From Halomonas sp. SSL-5 (GTDB lineage: Bacteria; Pseudomonadota; Gammaproteobacteria; Pseudomonadales; Halomonadaceae), in assembly GCF_030708455.1 (NCBI RefSeq), contig NZ_JAUYWF010000005.1, positions 202,269 through 266,268 on the forward strand: DNA of 64,000 nt. Direction: 5' to 3'. The notes under the pieces were generated by a model. It was not told where the DNA came from and did no database searches. It worked only from the letters and a program-made list of their open reading frames with translations. The translations under genes and the position numbers were made by a program. The number at the start of each line of letters is the position of its first letter. The stretch's first letter is position 1. Positions 24,438-37,150 of the stretch are shown here, in pieces.

Positions 24438-24649
24438 GAGCCCGATTCATCGGGCGATGCGATGGGATCAAACGGTCTCGATAGCCCTGGTCTACCGGGG
24501 CGATTGCCGGACAGCCCAGAACAAAGTGTGTCACAGTGCCTGCTGCGGTGGACCGCCGGGCGAGCGGTGGCCGAACGCGGCCGGCTCCTGTAGTGTCCAA
24601 GGTGCCAGGCCCCTGCGGCCGACAGATTTCAGATATTGAGGGTAGTCCC

Positions 24650-26635
<1,986 letters not shown>

Positions 26636-26657
26636 GCCCGCCGCGCCACTCTCAATC

Positions 26658-26682
26658 AGGCGCCCCCGCGGGGGCGCCTTTG
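26658..26682 (+). terminator. Intrinsic terminator after ftsH
   Basis: A perfect 9-bp stem AGGCGCCCC/GGGGCGCCT around CGCG, followed by TTTGCCTTT. It separates ftsH from folP. Confidence 0.75.
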
Positions 26683-26736
26683 CCTTTCTGGCCCATCCCC
26701 TTTCTCTACCCCCTTTCCCATACCAGCCGAGCGAAG

Positions 26737-27585
26737 ATGAACCCTACAGCTTCCCTGATGTGCGGCCGACACCGGCTCGACCTCTCCTATCCCCGCGTCA
26801 TGGGGATCCTCAATGTCACCCCCGACTCCTTCTCCGACGGCGGCCGCCATGTGGCCCTGGACGACGCCCTGCGCCATGCCGAGCGGATGCTGGCGGAAGG
26901 CGCGGCGCTGATCGATGTCGGCGGCGAGTCGACCCGCCCGGGGGCCGACTCGGTCTCGCCCCAGGAGGAGCTCGATCGCGTGGCGCCGGTGGTGGAGGCG
27001 CTGGTGCGCGAGCTCGACGCCCTGGTCTCGGTAGACACCAGCTGCCCCGAGGTGATGCGCGAGAGCGCCGCCCTGGGCGCGGGGTTGATCAACGATGTGC
27101 GCTCCCTGGAGCGCGAGGGTGCCCTGGCCGCGGCCATCGGCAGCGGGCTGCCGGTGTGTCTGATGCACCGCCAGGGCGAGCCCCAAGACATGCAGCAGGC
27201 GCCCCGCTATGATGTGCCCATCGAGGAGGCGGTGGCCGATTATCTCGCCGCCCGCGTCGCCGAGTGCGAGGCCGCCGGCCTGCGCCGCGAGCGCCTGCTG
27301 CTCGACCCGGGCTTCGGCTTCGGCAAGACGGTGGAGCACAACCTGCGTCTGCTCAATCGCATGGCGTGCCTCGACGAGCTCGAGCTGCCGCTGCTGGTGG
27401 GGATGTCGCGCAAGAGCATGATCGGCAAGGTGCTGGAGCGTCCGGTGGAGGAGCGCCTGCCCGGCGGCCTGGCGCTGACGTCGCTGGCGGTGGAGCGCGG
27501 CGCCCGCATCCTGCGCGTCCATGACGTGGCCCCCAGCGTGGATGCGGTGAACATGACCTGGGCCGTACTCAAGGAGGGTTGCTGA
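26737..27585 (+). CDS. folP: Dihydropteroate synthase FolP
   Basis: A 282-residue TIM-barrel enzyme joining p-aminobenzoate to dihydropterin pyrophosphate in folate synthesis; target of sulfonamides. Motifs in order: [35 protein letters not shown]-equivalent [42 protein letters not shown] and RILRVHDV. The start at 26737 ([10 protein letters not shown]) is preferred; the frame is open 57 bp upstream through the terminator region. Its stop overlaps the glmM start (TGATG). Confidence 0.97.
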   Translation: MNPTASLMCGRHRLDLSYPRVMGILNVTPDSFSDGGRHVALDDALRHAERMLAEGAALIDVGGESTRPGADSVSPQEELDRVAPVVEALVRELDALVSVDTSCPEVMRESAALGAGLINDVRSLEREGALAAAIGSGLPVCLMHRQGEPQDMQQAPRYDVPIEEAVADYLAARVAECEAAGLRRERLLLDPGFGFGKTVEHNLRLLNRMACLDELELPLLVGMSRKSMIGKVLERPVEERLPGGLALTSLAVERGARILRVHDVAPSVDAVNMTWAVLKEGC

Positions 27586-28943
27586 TGGCTCGACGTTACT
27601 TCGGAACCGATGGCATTCGCGGCACGGTGGGCGAGCCGCCGATCACCGCCGATTTCATGCTCAAGCTGGGCTGGGCCACCGGTCGCGTGCTCGCCTCGCG
27701 CAATGCCAAGCGCCGCTGCCGGGTGCTGATCGGCAAGGACACCCGCATCTCCGGCTACATGTTCGAGTCGGCGCTGGAGTCCGGGCTCTCCGCCGCCGGC
27801 GTGGATGTGATGCTGCTGGGTCCGATGCCCACCCCCGCCATCGCCTACCTGACGCGCACCTTCCGCGCCGATGCGGGTATCGTCATCTCGGCCTCGCACA
27901 ACCCCTTCCAGGATAACGGCATCAAGTTCTTCTCCGCCGCCGGTACCAAGCTGGCCGACGAGGTCGAGGCGCGCATCGAGGCCATGCTCGAGGAGCCGCT
28001 GACCACCGTGGCGCCGGACCGCCTGGGCAAGGCGATGCGGGTCGACGACGCCCCCGGCCGCTACATCGAGTTCTGCAAGTCCACCATTCCCGACCGGGTC
28101 AGCCTCGCCGGCCTCAAGGTGGTGCTGGACTGCGCCCACGGCGCCACCTACCACATCGCCCCCAGCGTGTTCCGCGAGCTGGGCGCCGAGGTCAGCCTGA
28201 TCGGGGCCACCCCCGACGGCCTCAACATCAACCAGGAGGTGGGGTCGACTCACCCCGCCGCGCTGCGCGAGGCGGTTCTGGAGAAGGGCGCCGACCTCGG
28301 TGTGGCCTTCGACGGCGACGGCGATCGCGTGCTGCTGGTGGACAGCGACGGCCGCGAGATCGACGGCGACGACATCCTCTACCTGATTGCCCGGGACCGC
28401 CAGGTCCGCGGCGAGCTCGGCGGCGGCGTGGTCGGCACCCTGATGTCCAACTTCGGCCTCGCCGCGGCACTCGAGGCGATGGACGTGCCCTTCGAGCGCG
28501 CCAAGGTAGGCGACCGCTACGTGATGGAGCGGCTGGCCGCCAACGGCTGGCAGCTGGGCGGCGAGTCCTCCGGGCATATCGTCTGCGGCCATGTGCAGAC
28601 CACCGGCGACGGCATCGTCTCGGCGCTGCAGGTACTGGCGATCATGGTCCGCGAGCAGCAGTCGCTGAGCCGCCTGCTGGCGGGGCTGGAGAAGGCGCCC
28701 CAGGCGCTGGTCAATGTGCGCCTCACCCCGGGCAGCGACGCCCGGGCGGTGATGGCGATGCCGGCGCTCCAGGAGACGGTGAGCGAGGTCGAGGCCGAGC
28801 TCGGCGAGGAGGGGCGGGTGCTGCTGCGACCCTCCGGTACCGAGCCGCTGATCCGGGTGATGGTCGAGGGGCGCCCGCACCTGGACGTGGATGGCCTGGC
28901 ACGGCGTCTCGCCGCGCGGGTCGAGGCGCTGCTCGAGGCCTGA
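27585..28943 (+). CDS. glmM: Phosphoglucosamine mutase GlmM
   Basis: A 452-residue enzyme converting glucosamine-6-phosphate to glucosamine-1-phosphate for UDP-GlcNAc, peptidoglycan and LPS. The active-site serine lies in [19 protein letters not shown] (about residues 98-116). The metal loop is [12 protein letters not shown], the sugar-binding loop GGESSGHIV and the phosphate loop [20 protein letters not shown] precedes the ATG. It is coupled to folP, the order known from E. coli (ftsH-folP-glmM). Confidence 0.98.
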   Translation: MARRYFGTDGIRGTVGEPPITADFMLKLGWATGRVLASRNAKRRCRVLIGKDTRISGYMFESALESGLSAAGVDVMLLGPMPTPAIAYLTRTFRADAGIVISASHNPFQDNGIKFFSAAGTKLADEVEARIEAMLEEPLTTVAPDRLGKAMRVDDAPGRYIEFCKSTIPDRVSLAGLKVVLDCAHGATYHIAPSVFRELGAEVSLIGATPDGLNINQEVGSTHPAALREAVLEKGADLGVAFDGDGDRVLLVDSDGREIDGDDILYLIARDRQVRGELGGGVVGTLMSNFGLAAALEAMDVPFERAKVGDRYVMERLAANGWQLGGESSGHIVCGHVQTTGDGIVSALQVLAIMVREQQSLSRLLAGLEKAPQALVNVRLTPGSDARAVMAMPALQETVSEVEAELGEEGRVLLRPSGTEPLIRVMVEGRPHLDVDGLARRLAARVEALLEA

Positions 28944-29017
28944 GCGCGCACGACCACCGGTTGTCTTGACAGGGCCTCTCCTATACCATTTCGCTCCACC
29001 TTGAAAGAGGACAGTCG

Positions 29018-29767
29018 ATGCGCACGCCGCTGATCGCCGGCAACTGGAAGATGAACGGCTCCACCGAGCTGGTCGAGGCCTTCGGACGAGCCTTCTCCAG
29101 TGTCGCGCTGCCGAGTTCGCTGGAAGCGGCGATCTTTCCGCCCTATCCCTATCTGGAGGCGGCGCGGCGTGCCTTCGCCGAGACGCCGCTGCGGCTCGGC
29201 GCCCAGACGCTCAATCCGCTCCACTCCGGCGCCCATACCGGCGAGGTGAGCGGGCGTATGCTGCGCGAGTTCGATGTCCAGTATGCGCTGGTGGGCCACT
29301 CCGAGCGTCGCCAGCTCTACCGCGAGAGTGACGAGCAGGTGCACGACCGCCTGCTGGCCGCCCTCGGCGTCGAGATCACGCCGGTGCTGTGTGTCGGCGA
29401 GACCCTCGAGGAACGCGATGCCGGCCATACCATGCAAGTGGTGCTGCGCCAGGTCGGCTACGTGATGGCGCGGCTGGAGCCGGAACAGCGCGAGCGCGTG
29501 ATCATCGCCTATGAGCCGGTATGGGCCATCGGTACCGGCCGTACCGCGACGCCGGAGCAGGCCCAGGAGGTCATGGCCGGCATTCGCGACTACCAGGCCG
29601 GCTTCGATCGCGACCTGGCGGCGAAACTGAGGCTGCTCTACGGCGGCAGCATGAATGCGGGCAATGCGGCCGAGCTGCTTGCCCAGCCCGATATCGACGG
29701 CGGCCTGGTGGGCGGTGCCTCGCTCAAGGTCGACGATTTCCTAGCCATCTGTCAGTCAGCAGGTTGA
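29018..29767 (+). CDS. tpiA: Triosephosphate isomerase TpiA
   Basis: A 249-residue glycolytic TIM-barrel isomerase interconverting dihydroxyacetone phosphate and glyceraldehyde-3-phosphate. The catalytic residues are visible: Lys in AGNWKMNGS (K11), His in YALVGHSERRQLY and Glu in IIAYEPVWAIGTG, plus the phosphate loop LLYGGSMNAGN. It is followed 4 bp later by secG. Confidence 0.99.
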   Translation: MRTPLIAGNWKMNGSTELVEAFGRAFSSVALPSSLEAAIFPPYPYLEAARRAFAETPLRLGAQTLNPLHSGAHTGEVSGRMLREFDVQYALVGHSERRQLYRESDEQVHDRLLAALGVEITPVLCVGETLEERDAGHTMQVVLRQVGYVMARLEPEQRERVIIAYEPVWAIGTGRTATPEQAQEVMAGIRDYQAGFDRDLAAKLRLLYGGSMNAGNAAELLAQPDIDGGLVGGASLKVDDFLAICQSAG

Positions 29768-29771
29768 TTCC

Positions 29772-30131
29772 ATGCAAGTTGCCATTCTCATGATCCACGT
29801 GGCGATCGCCATCGCCCTGGTCGTCCTGATCCTGCTGCAGCAGGGCAAGGGCGCCGAGGCCGGTGCCGCCTTCGGTGGCGGTGCCTCCCAGACCGTGTTC
29901 GGCTCCCGCGGCAGCGGCGGCTTCCTGGCGAAGTTCACCGCCTTGCTGGCGGCGGCCTTCTTCGCCACCTCCCTGACCCTGGCCTGGTTCGCCACCCAGG
30001 CCGGCGACGCCCCCGAGGCGGGAATTCCCGACTCGCGGCTGATCGAGCAGCAGAACAGCGTGCCGACCCTTGACGACGAGGGCTCGAGCATGGATAATGC
30101 TGCGCCAGTGCTGGAGGGTAGCGACGAGTAG
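29772..30131 (+). CDS. secG: Preprotein translocase subunit SecG
   Basis: A 119-residue inner-membrane subunit of the SecYEG channel. Two membrane spans (about residues 3-22 and 52-74) flank a glycine-rich loop with QGKGAEAGAAFGGGASQTVFGSRGSGGFLAKFTA, the SecG signature. The C-terminal tail is acidic. It sits between tpiA and a tRNA-Leu gene, the conserved pseudomonad order. Confidence 0.97.
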   Translation: MQVAILMIHVAIAIALVVLILLQQGKGAEAGAAFGGGASQTVFGSRGSGGFLAKFTALLAAAFFATSLTLAWFATQAGDAPEAGIPDSRLIEQQNSVPTLDDEGSSMDNAAPVLEGSDE

Positions 30132-30161
30132 TTCGCTGCGCAGTTTCCAGCCTCCCCTGAT

Positions 30162-30248
30162 GCCGAAGTGGTGGAATTGGTAGACACGCTATCTTGAGGG
30201 GGTAGTGACCTTACGGTCGTGCGGGTTCAAGTCCCGCCTTCGGCACCA
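30162..30248 (+). tRNA. tRNA-Leu (anticodon GAG)
   Basis: An 87-nt class II tRNA with encoded CCA. Acceptor GCCGAAG pairs with CTTCGGC. The anticodon arm CTATC-TTGAGGG-GGTAG shows GAG in the middle of the loop, reading CUC/CUU leucine codons. A long variable arm and the T-arm GCGGG-TTCAAGT-CCCGC are present. It is 30 bp after secG and probably co-transcribed. Confidence 0.97.
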
Positions 30249-30332
30249 TCTGATTCATCGCGGCGCTCATGGCAAGTTTGGCGAGTGTCGACGATCCTTC
30301 AGAAGCAGGATTGGCAACGCGGTGTACGCCTC

Positions 30333-30361
30333 TTGACGGATTCGTCAGTCGCGTGTAACAT
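30333..30361 (+). promoter_or_regulatory. Sigma-70 promoter of the tRNA-fMet/rimP-nusA-infB operon
   Basis: TTGACG (30333-30338), a 17-bp spacer, TAACAT (30356-30361). The start would be near 30368, about 10 nt before the initiator tRNA. Confidence 0.7.
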
Positions 30362-30377
30362 CACCGACCTAGATTGA

Positions 30378-30454
<77 letters not shown>

Positions 30455-30544
30455 TCTTCCGGCAGGTGCCTGTCGAACAGTGACTCGGTCATGTTCGTAT
30501 GAAGGGGTAGCCAGATAGCCGGAGTGGTCTACAGGTTTCTTGTG

Positions 30545-30575
30545 AAAGCCCCTTCCTGTGAAGGGGCTTTTTGTT
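30545..30575 (+). terminator. Intrinsic terminator between tRNA-fMet and rimP
   Basis: An 11-bp stem AAAGCCCCTTC/GAAGGGGCTTT with a 4-nt loop and TTGTT after. It would end tRNA transcripts with partial read-through into rimP, as around E. coli metY. Confidence 0.85.
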
Positions 30576-30695
30576 AGCAGCTTGCCCAGGGCGCCAGGCG
30601 CCAGGGCACTGTTCCGGGCAATGCCAATCAGCCACCTGACTTCCCAGTTCACTCCCGGCCAGGTGCCTGATGCAACGGCTGTAGGAGTCTATTCC

Positions 30696-31157
30696 GTGGC
30701 TACCAAGGATGCAGCGCTACACGCATTGATCGACCCCGTGGTCACCGCCATGGGCTTCGAGCTGTGGGGCATCGACCTTCTCTCCCAGGGTAAGCACTCG
30801 CGCCTGGTGATCTACATCGATCACGATGACGGCATCAACGTCGACGACTGTGCGGACATCAGCCGCCAGGTCAGTGCCCTGCTCGATGTGGAGGATCCGA
30901 TCCACGGCGAGTACCGCCTCGAAGTCTCCTCTCCAGGGATGGATCGCCCGCTGTTCACCCTCGATCAGTTCTCGCGCTATCGCGGTCACGAGGTGGCCCT
31001 GAAGCTGCGCGCGCCCTTCGAGGGACGCCGCAAGTTCCAGGGCCTGCTGGCCGGGGTGGAGGGCGACGAGGTGCTGCTGCAGGTCGATGGGGAGGAGTAC
31101 TGCTTCCCCGTCGATGGCATCGATCAGGCCCGCGTGGTGCCCCGTTTCGAGGACTAG
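30696..31157 (+). CDS. rimP: Ribosome maturation factor RimP
   Basis: A 153-residue 30S assembly factor. The N-terminal domain contains LIDPVVTAMGFELWGIDLLSQGKHSRLVIYID and the conserved VDDCADISRQVSALLDVEDPI, followed by YRLEVSSPGMDRPLFTL; the C-terminal SH3-like domain binds S12. GTG at 30696 after TAGGAG gives the family length (150 in E. coli). The frame is open 138 bp upstream, through the terminator, and that part is not coding. It precedes nusA. Confidence 0.96.
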   Translation: MATKDAALHALIDPVVTAMGFELWGIDLLSQGKHSRLVIYIDHDDGINVDDCADISRQVSALLDVEDPIHGEYRLEVSSPGMDRPLFTLDQFSRYRGHEVALKLRAPFEGRRKFQGLLAGVEGDEVLLQVDGEEYCFPVDGIDQARVVPRFED

Positions 31158-31239
31158 CCCGCGGTTCAAGGATTCGGCCTCCCCCGGGGAGGCATGTTGA
31201 GCAACAGCTCGAGAACAGGTTTTCTGGCGAGGCAAAGGC

Positions 31240-32730
31240 ATGAGTAAAGAGATTCTGGCGGTCGTCGATGCGATCTCCAACGAGAAGGGAGTTCCCCGCG
31301 AGGTGATCTTCGAGGCCGTCGAGGCGGCCCTGGCCAGCGCGTCGCGCAAGCGCTTCGAGGACGAGGAAGCCAGCGTGCGGGTGCATATCGATCGCAGCAC
31401 CGGCGACTACGAGACCTTCCGCCGCTGGGAAGTGATCGAGGACGATGACTTCGACGGCCCCGACCACCAGATCAAGCTCACCTTCGCCGAGCGTCGTGAC
31501 CCGCCCCTGGGCCTGGGCGACGTGGTCGAGGAGAAGATCGAGAACGCCGACTTCGGCCGCATCGCCGCCCAGACCGCCAAGCAGGTGATCGTGCAGAAGG
31601 TCCGCGAGGCCGAGCGGGCCGAGGTGGTCCGCCTCTACGCCGACCGCGAGGGCGAGCTGGTCTCGGGCATCGTCAAGAAGACCACACGCGACGGCCTGAT
31701 CATCGACCTGGGCGACAACGCCGAGGCGTTCCTGCCGCGCAGCGAGATGATCCCCGGTGAGCGCTATCGCATGAACGAGCGGGTGCGCGCCCTGCTGACC
31801 AAGGTCGACCCGGAGGCGCGCGGTGCGCAGCTGATCCTGTCGCGCACCTGTCCCGAGCTGATCATCGAACTGTTCAGCATCGAGGTCCCGGAGATCGCCG
31901 AGCAGCTCATCGAGATCAAGGGCGCCGCCCGCGATCCGGGCTCGCGGGCCAAGATCGCCGTGAAGACCAACGATCGCCGCATCGACCCGGTGGGCGCCTG
32001 TGTCGGCATGCGCGGCTCGCGGGTCCAGGCGGTCTCCTCGGAGCTGCAGAACGAGCGCGTGGATATCGTGCTGTGGGACGACAACCCGGCCCAGCTGGTG
32101 ATCAACGCCATGGCGCCGGCGGACGTCGCCTCCATCCTGGTCGACGAGGATGCCCACGCCATGGACGTGGCCGTCGCCGAGGACAACCTGGCCCAGGCCA
32201 TCGGCCGCAGCGGCCAGAACGTGCGCCTGGCCTCCGAGCTCACCGGCTGGCGGATCAACGTCATGACCGAGGCCGAGGCGGAGGACAAGCGCGACCAGGA
32301 GATCGACAGCCTGGTAGAGCACTTCGTGCAGCATCTCGACATCGACGACGACGTAGCGCGCCTGCTGGTGGAGGAGGGCTTCACCACCCTGGAGGAGATC
32401 GCCTACGTGCCGGTCGAGGAGATGCTCGAGATCGAGGAGTTCGACGAGGAGACCATCGAGGAGCTGCGCGCTCGCGCCAAGGATGAGCTGCTCAACCTCG
32501 CCATCGCCTCCGAGGAGGAGCTGGACGGTGCCCAGCCGGCCGACGACCTGCTGGAGATGGAAGGCATGGAGCGCCACCTGGCCTTCATCCTGGCCAGCCG
32601 CGGGATCGTCAGCATGGAGGATCTGGCCGAGCAGTCCGTCGATGACTTGCTGGATATCGAGGGCATTGACGAGGAGCGTGCCGCGTCACTGATCATGACT
32701 GCCCGTGCGCCCTGGTTTGAGAACGAGTAG
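31240..32730 (+). CDS. nusA: Transcription termination/antitermination factor NusA
   Basis: A 496-residue RNA polymerase-binding factor. The N-terminal RNAP-binding domain begins [30 protein letters not shown]. An S1 domain follows (about 135-200, ending [19 protein letters not shown]), then KH1/KH2 with [19 protein letters not shown] and [18 protein letters not shown]. Two acidic C-terminal repeats with helix-hairpin-helix character complete it ([17 protein letters not shown] and [17 protein letters not shown]). Length equals E. coli NusA. Confidence 0.98.
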   Translation: MSKEILAVVDAISNEKGVPREVIFEAVEAALASASRKRFEDEEASVRVHIDRSTGDYETFRRWEVIEDDDFDGPDHQIKLTFAERRDPPLGLGDVVEEKIENADFGRIAAQTAKQVIVQKVREAERAEVVRLYADREGELVSGIVKKTTRDGLIIDLGDNAEAFLPRSEMIPGERYRMNERVRALLTKVDPEARGAQLILSRTCPELIIELFSIEVPEIAEQLIEIKGAARDPGSRAKIAVKTNDRRIDPVGACVGMRGSRVQAVSSELQNERVDIVLWDDNPAQLVINAMAPADVASILVDEDAHAMDVAVAEDNLAQAIGRSGQNVRLASELTGWRINVMTEAEAEDKRDQEIDSLVEHFVQHLDIDDDVARLLVEEGFTTLEEIAYVPVEEMLEIEEFDEETIEELRARAKDELLNLAIASEEELDGAQPADDLLEMEGMERHLAFILASRGIVSMEDLAEQSVDDLLDIEGIDEERAASLIMTARAPWFENE

Positions 32731-32847
32731 TTCGCATACGAACCGCTCGAAGGCGAATAGCGTGCAGACAAGGGTCCGATGCCCCGCGCTCGGACCGGCA
32801 GTATTCGAAGCGAACAGAATTGGGGTCACGGGCTCAGGAGGGTCTAC

Positions 32848-35370
32848 ATGTCAGACATGACCGTTAAGGATTTTGCAGTCAAGGTGGGACGCGACGTTCC
32901 CCGCCTGCTGGAACAGATGAAAGAAGCCGGGCTCAAGCACCAGTCCGAGGGCGATGCCGTGTCCGAGGAGGACAAGCGTCAGCTGCTCGACTATCTGACC
33001 AAGAGCCATGGCGGCGACGCCGAGAAGGCCGCGCCGAAGAACCGCATCACCCTGACGCGCAAGACGCGCAGTCGCATCAACACCGGTGAGCGTGGCAAGA
33101 CCATCGAGGTGCAGGTGCGCAAGAAGCGCACCTACGTCAAGCGCGCCGAGGAAGAGAGCAAGCCGGAGCCGGTGCAGGACACCGGGCCGCGTCAGCTGGT
33201 CGGCGACATGGCCGATTCCCAGCAGGCCCAGGCCGCCAAGGAGGCACGCGAGGCCGAGGAGGCCAAGGCACAAGCCGCGGAGCAGGCAGCCCAGGAGGCC
33301 GCCGCCAAGCTCGAGGCTCAGAAGGCTGCCGAGGTGCCCGACATTCCGGTGCCCGAGCTCGAGACCCCGGCACCCTCCGACGAGCCGCCGGCCCCCCCCA
33401 AGGAGGGTCGTTCGGATCGGCGTACCGCGCCGCCCAAGAAGGCCGCGGCCAAGAAGGGTCGCCATGAGCGTGACGACGACGATCGCGAGGAGCGGCGTCG
33501 TGGCGGCGGCAAGAAGGTCAAGCGCGCCGAGCGCCGTGGCGGTCGCCGCGGTGGCAGCACCCAGGGCGGCGGCAAGCACGGCTTCCAGAAGCCGACCCAG
33601 CCGATCGTCCGCGAGGTCTCGATCCCCGAGTCGATCAGCGTGGCCGACCTGGCCGACAAGATGTCGATCAAGGCCAACGAAGTCATCAAGACCATGTTCA
33701 CCATGGGCGCCGCGGTGACCATCAACCAGACCATCGATCAGGACACCGCGGCCATCGTGGTCGAGGAGATGGGCCACAAGCCCAAGCTGGTCAAGGACGA
33801 TGCGCTGGAAGAGGAGGTGCTGGAGAGCATCTCCTACGAGGGTGAGGAGCTTACCCGTGACCCGGTGGTCACCGTCATGGGTCACGTCGACCACGGCAAG
33901 ACCTCGCTGCTCGACCATATTCGCCAGGCCAAGGTGGCCACCGGCGAGGCCGGCGGCATCACCCAGCACATCGGCGCCTATCATGTCGCCGCCGAGAAGG
34001 TGAACGGTTCCCACGGTGTGACCTTCCTGGACACCCCCGGGCACGCGGCCTTCACCGCCATGCGTGCCCGTGGTGCCAAGGCCACCGACGTGGTCATCCT
34101 GGTGGTGGCCGCCGACGACGGCGTGATGCCCCAGACCATCGAGGCCGTGGAGCACTCCAAGGCCGCCGGCGTGCCCATGGTGGTCGCCGTCAACAAGATC
34201 GACAAGCAGTCCGCCGACCCGGATCGCGTCAAGAATGAGCTCTCGCAGCACGGCGTCATCTCCGAGGAGTGGGGTGGCGACACCCAGTTCGTGCACGTCT
34301 CCGCCAAGACCGGCGAGGGCATCGACGCGCTGCTGGAGGCGGTGCTGCTGGTCTCCGAGGTGCTCGAGCTCAAGGCCGTGCCCGAGGCGCCCGGCAAGGG
34401 CGTGGTGGTCGAGTCGCGCCTGGACAAGGGCCGCGGCCCAGTGGCCACGGTGCTGGTCCAGAACGGCACCCTGAAGAAGGGCGATATCGTGCTCGCCGGC
34501 CTGCACTACGGCCGCGTGCGCGCCCTGACCAACGAGCTCGGCAAGCAGGTCGACGAGGTCGGGCCGGCGATGCCGGTGGAGATCCAGGGTCTCGACGGTA
34601 CCCCCGAGGCGGGTGACGACTTCATGGTGCTGGCCGACGAGAAGAAGGCCCGCGAGGTCGCCAACTTCCGTCAGGGCAAGTACCGCGAGGTGCGCCTGGC
34701 GCGCCAGCAGAAGGCCAAGCTGGAGAACATGTTCAGCCAGATGGGCCAGGACGTCGCCGCCAAGCTCACCATCGTGCTCAAGGCCGATGTCCAGGGCTCG
34801 CTGGAGGCGATCAAGGGCGCACTGGAAGAGCTCTCCACCGACGAAGTGGAAGTGGCCGTGGTCTCCTCCGGGGTGGGTGGCATCACCGGCACCGACGCCA
34901 ACCTGGCGCTGGCCTCCGAGGCCATCGTGATCGGCTTCAACGTGCGTGCCGACGCCGCCGCCCGCGAGATCATCGAGCGCGAAGGCCTCGACCTGCGCTA
35001 CTACAGCGTCATCTACCAGCTGATCGATGAGGTCAAGCAGGCGATGACCGGCATGCTGGCGCCGGAGTGGAAGGAAGAGATCGTCGGCGTGGCCGAGGTC
35101 CGCGACGTCTTCCGTGCACCCAAGATCGGCGCCATCGCCGGCTGTATGGTCATCGAGGGCAGCGTGCACCGCAACAAGAAGATCCGTGTGCTGCGCGACG
35201 ACGTGGTGATCTACGAGGGCGAGCTCGAGTCGCTGCGCCGCTTCAAGGACGATGTCCAGGAAGTGCGCAACGGCATGGAGTGCGGCATCGGCGTGAAGAA
35301 CTACAACGATGTCCAGGTCGGCGACAAGATCGAGGTCTTCGATCAGGTCAAGGTCGAGCGGACCCTCTAA
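32848..35370 (+). CDS. infB: Translation initiation factor IF-2
   Basis: An 840-residue GTPase that brings fMet-tRNA to the 30S subunit. The N-terminal IF2 domain begins [26 protein letters not shown] long charged low-complexity linker (about residues 90-250) is rich in Ala, Glu, Lys and Arg. A second IF2-N domain is at about 255-310. The G domain has GHVDHGKT (345-352), DTPGH and NKID. The C-terminal tRNA-binding domain ends [23 protein letters not shown] precedes the ATG at 32848. Confidence 0.98.
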   Translation: MSDMTVKDFAVKVGRDVPRLLEQMKEAGLKHQSEGDAVSEEDKRQLLDYLTKSHGGDAEKAAPKNRITLTRKTRSRINTGERGKTIEVQVRKKRTYVKRAEEESKPEPVQDTGPRQLVGDMADSQQAQAAKEAREAEEAKAQAAEQAAQEAAAKLEAQKAAEVPDIPVPELETPAPSDEPPAPPKEGRSDRRTAPPKKAAAKKGRHERDDDDREERRRGGGKKVKRAERRGGRRGGSTQGGGKHGFQKPTQPIVREVSIPESISVADLADKMSIKANEVIKTMFTMGAAVTINQTIDQDTAAIVVEEMGHKPKLVKDDALEEEVLESISYEGEELTRDPVVTVMGHVDHGKTSLLDHIRQAKVATGEAGGITQHIGAYHVAAEKVNGSHGVTFLDTPGHAAFTAMRARGAKATDVVILVVAADDGVMPQTIEAVEHSKAAGVPMVVAVNKIDKQSADPDRVKNELSQHGVISEEWGGDTQFVHVSAKTGEGIDALLEAVLLVSEVLELKAVPEAPGKGVVVESRLDKGRGPVATVLVQNGTLKKGDIVLAGLHYGRVRALTNELGKQVDEVGPAMPVEIQGLDGTPEAGDDFMVLADEKKAREVANFRQGKYREVRLARQQKAKLENMFSQMGQDVAAKLTIVLKADVQGSLEAIKGALEELSTDEVEVAVVSSGVGGITGTDANLALASEAIVIGFNVRADAAAREIIEREGLDLRYYSVIYQLIDEVKQAMTGMLAPEWKEEIVGVAEVRDVFRAPKIGAIAGCMVIEGSVHRNKKIRVLRDDVVIYEGELESLRRFKDDVQEVRNGMECGIGVKNYNDVQVGDKIEVFDQVKVERTL

Positions 35371-35388
35371 GGGCTCGAGGAGTCGTAC

Positions 35389-35814
35389 ATGCGCGAGTTC
35401 AAGCGTACCGACCGGGTGGCCGACCAGCTCCAGAAGGAGCTGGCGGTCCTCATCCAGCGCGAGGTCAAGGACCCGCGCCTGGGCATGGTCACCGTCAGCG
35501 GCGTCGAGGTCAGCCGTGACCTCGGCTATGCCGATGTCCATGTGACCCTGCTGGGTGAGGATACCCCGGAGCGGATCAAGGAGAACCTCAAGGTTCTCAA
35601 GCAGGCCGCCGGCTTCCTGCGCGGGCAGGTCGCCCGGCGCATCAAGCTGCGCCACGTGCCGGAGCTGCGCTTTCACTACGACGAGAGCGTGGTCCGCGGC
35701 CAGCGCCTCTCCTCGCTGATCGAGGAGGCGGTGGAGAGCGACCGCGCCCGCACCTCCGATACAGGCGGCGACGAGAGCGACGATACGGGCGGCGACGAGG
35801 GCGAGAGCCGCTGA
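35389..35814 (+). CDS. rbfA: 30S ribosome-binding factor RbfA
   Basis: A 141-residue KH-fold protein needed for late 16S processing and cold adaptation. The conserved core includes FKRTDRVADQLQKELAVLIQREVKDPRLGMVTVSGVEVSRDLGYADVHV and the RHVPELRFHYDESV strand. The C-terminal tail repeats SDTGGDE and SDDTGGDEGES and is acidic. Its last base is shared with truB (TGATG). Confidence 0.97.
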   Translation: MREFKRTDRVADQLQKELAVLIQREVKDPRLGMVTVSGVEVSRDLGYADVHVTLLGEDTPERIKENLKVLKQAAGFLRGQVARRIKLRHVPELRFHYDESVVRGQRLSSLIEEAVESDRARTSDTGGDESDDTGGDEGESR

Positions 35815-36731
35815 TGGCGCGTCGTCGTCGCGGCCTGCCGGTGAACGGGGTGCTGCTGCTGGACAAGCCCGCGGGCATGTCCAGCAACCATGCGCTGCAG
35901 CGGGCCCGGCGCCTGTTCCAGGCCCAGAAGGCGGGGCACACCGGCACCCTCGATCCCATGGCCACCGGGCTGCTGCCGGTGTGCTTCGGCGAGGCGACCA
36001 AGTTCTCCGCCCACCTGCTGGCGTCCAACAAGGTCTACCGCACCCGGGTGGAACTGGGCGTGGTGACCGATACCGGCGATGCCGAGGGTGAGGTGGTCGA
36101 GCGGCTGGCGGTGCCGGCGCTGACCGCCGCCGAGGTGGAGGCGGTGCTCGCGGACTTCCATGGCGAGATCGAGCAGGTGCCGCCGATGTACTCGGCGCTC
36201 AAGCATCAGGGCCGCAAGCTCTACGAGCTGGCCCGCGAGGGCAAGTCGGTCGAGCGTGCAGCGCGCCGCGTGACGGTGTATGATGCGCGGCTCGTTGCCT
36301 TCGAGGGCAGCGCCTTCGAGCTGGAAGTGACGGTCAGCAAGGGCACCTATGTGCGTACCCTGGCCGAGGATATCGGTCGCGCCCTGGGCAGCGGCGCGCA
36401 TATCAGTGCGCTGCGTCGCCTGGCCACGGGTCCCTTCGGCGCCGAGGGCATGCTGACTCTCGAGGCGCTGACGGCACTGCCCGACCAGGACGCCCGGGAA
36501 GCGACGCTGCTGCCGGTGGACATCCTGGCCGCGCACCTGCCGCGACTCGAGGTCGACGCCGAGGCGGCCCAGCGGCTGGTCCACGGTCAGTCGGCCCGGG
36601 CGGACGCCGGCGGCATCGCCGTCGGCGAGACGGCAAGACTCTACTGCGACGAGGCCTTCCTGGGCCTCGGCGCGGTAACGGCGCCACAGGAGGTGGCGCC
36701 GAAACGGCTGCTGAGCAGCGCAGCCGACTAG
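35814..36731 (+). CDS. truB: tRNA pseudouridine(55) synthase TruB
   Basis: A 305-residue enzyme making pseudouridine 55 in the T-loop. The catalytic aspartate is D47 in [55 protein letters not shown] and [15 protein letters not shown] are the other conserved blocks, and a C-terminal PUA-like part follows. It is translationally coupled to rbfA and upstream of rpsO. Confidence 0.97.
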   Translation: MARRRRGLPVNGVLLLDKPAGMSSNHALQRARRLFQAQKAGHTGTLDPMATGLLPVCFGEATKFSAHLLASNKVYRTRVELGVVTDTGDAEGEVVERLAVPALTAAEVEAVLADFHGEIEQVPPMYSALKHQGRKLYELAREGKSVERAARRVTVYDARLVAFEGSAFELEVTVSKGTYVRTLAEDIGRALGSGAHISALRRLATGPFGAEGMLTLEALTALPDQDAREATLLPVDILAAHLPRLEVDAEAAQRLVHGQSARADAGGIAVGETARLYCDEAFLGLGAVTAPQEVAPKRLLSSAAD

Positions 36732-36748
36732 GGAGCAACGCCGAGACT

Positions 36749-36791
36749 GCAAATATGCGTGGTCTCACTCATTCATCATTCAGGCATATTG
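36749..36791 (+). promoter_or_regulatory. Imperfect inverted repeat in the rpsO leader
   Basis: GCAAATATGC (36749-36758) and GCATATTGC (36783-36791) can pair with one bulged base. The structure ends 16 bp before the rpsO start. S15 autoregulates through leader structures in several bacteria, so this may be such a site, but the fold does not visibly match a known class. Confidence 0.3.
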
Positions 36792-36807
36792 CTTACTGGA
36801 GAGACAG

Positions 36808-37077
36808 ATGGCACTCACAGCCGAACAGAAGGCCACAATCGTCAACGAATTCGGTCGTGGCGACAACGATACCGGTTCCCCCGAAGTGCAGGTTGCCCTG
36901 CTGAGCGCCAACATCGATGGCCTGCAGGACCACTTCAAGACCAACAAGCAGGATCACCACTCCCGTCGTGGCCTGATCCGCATGGTCAACCAGCGCCGCA
37001 AGCTGCTGGACTACCTGAAGCGCAAGGACTTCGAGCGCTATCAGGCTCTGATCCAGCGCCTGGGCCTGCGCCGCTAA
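36808..37077 (+). CDS. rpsO: 30S ribosomal protein S15
   Basis: An 89-residue primary 16S-binding protein. The sequence matches the family throughout: [75 protein letters not shown]. The site is TGGAGAGA. It is followed by a strong terminator and by pnp, the conserved order. Confidence 0.99.
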   Translation: MALTAEQKATIVNEFGRGDNDTGSPEVQVALLSANIDGLQDHFKTNKQDHHSRRGLIRMVNQRRKLLDYLKRKDFERYQALIQRLGLRR

Positions 37078-37100
37078 GCGACGTACCCCACGCGGCAGAG

Positions 37101-37136
37101 AAACGGGCAGCCTTCGGGCTGCCCGTTTTGCTTTTT
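37101..37136 (+). terminator. Intrinsic terminator of rpsO
   Basis: A 12-bp stem AAACGGGCAGCC/GGCTGCCCGTTT capped by a TTCG tetraloop, followed by TGCTTTTT. Confidence 0.9.
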
Positions 37137-37150
37137 GGTGCCTAGCCAGG

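Noticed and set aside
24438..24649. Sigma-32 promoter before ftsH
   Set aside because: I looked for CTTGAA with CCCCAT at suitable spacing and found no acceptable match.
28964..28986. TTGACA and TATACC before tpiA as a promoter
   Set aside because: The two boxes are only 10 bp apart, too close for sigma-70; no better pair is seen nearby.
32851..35676. Open frame of about 940 codons antisense to infB and rbfA
   Set aside because: Composition typical of an antisense shadow in GC-rich DNA; no ribosome binding site or recognisable domain.
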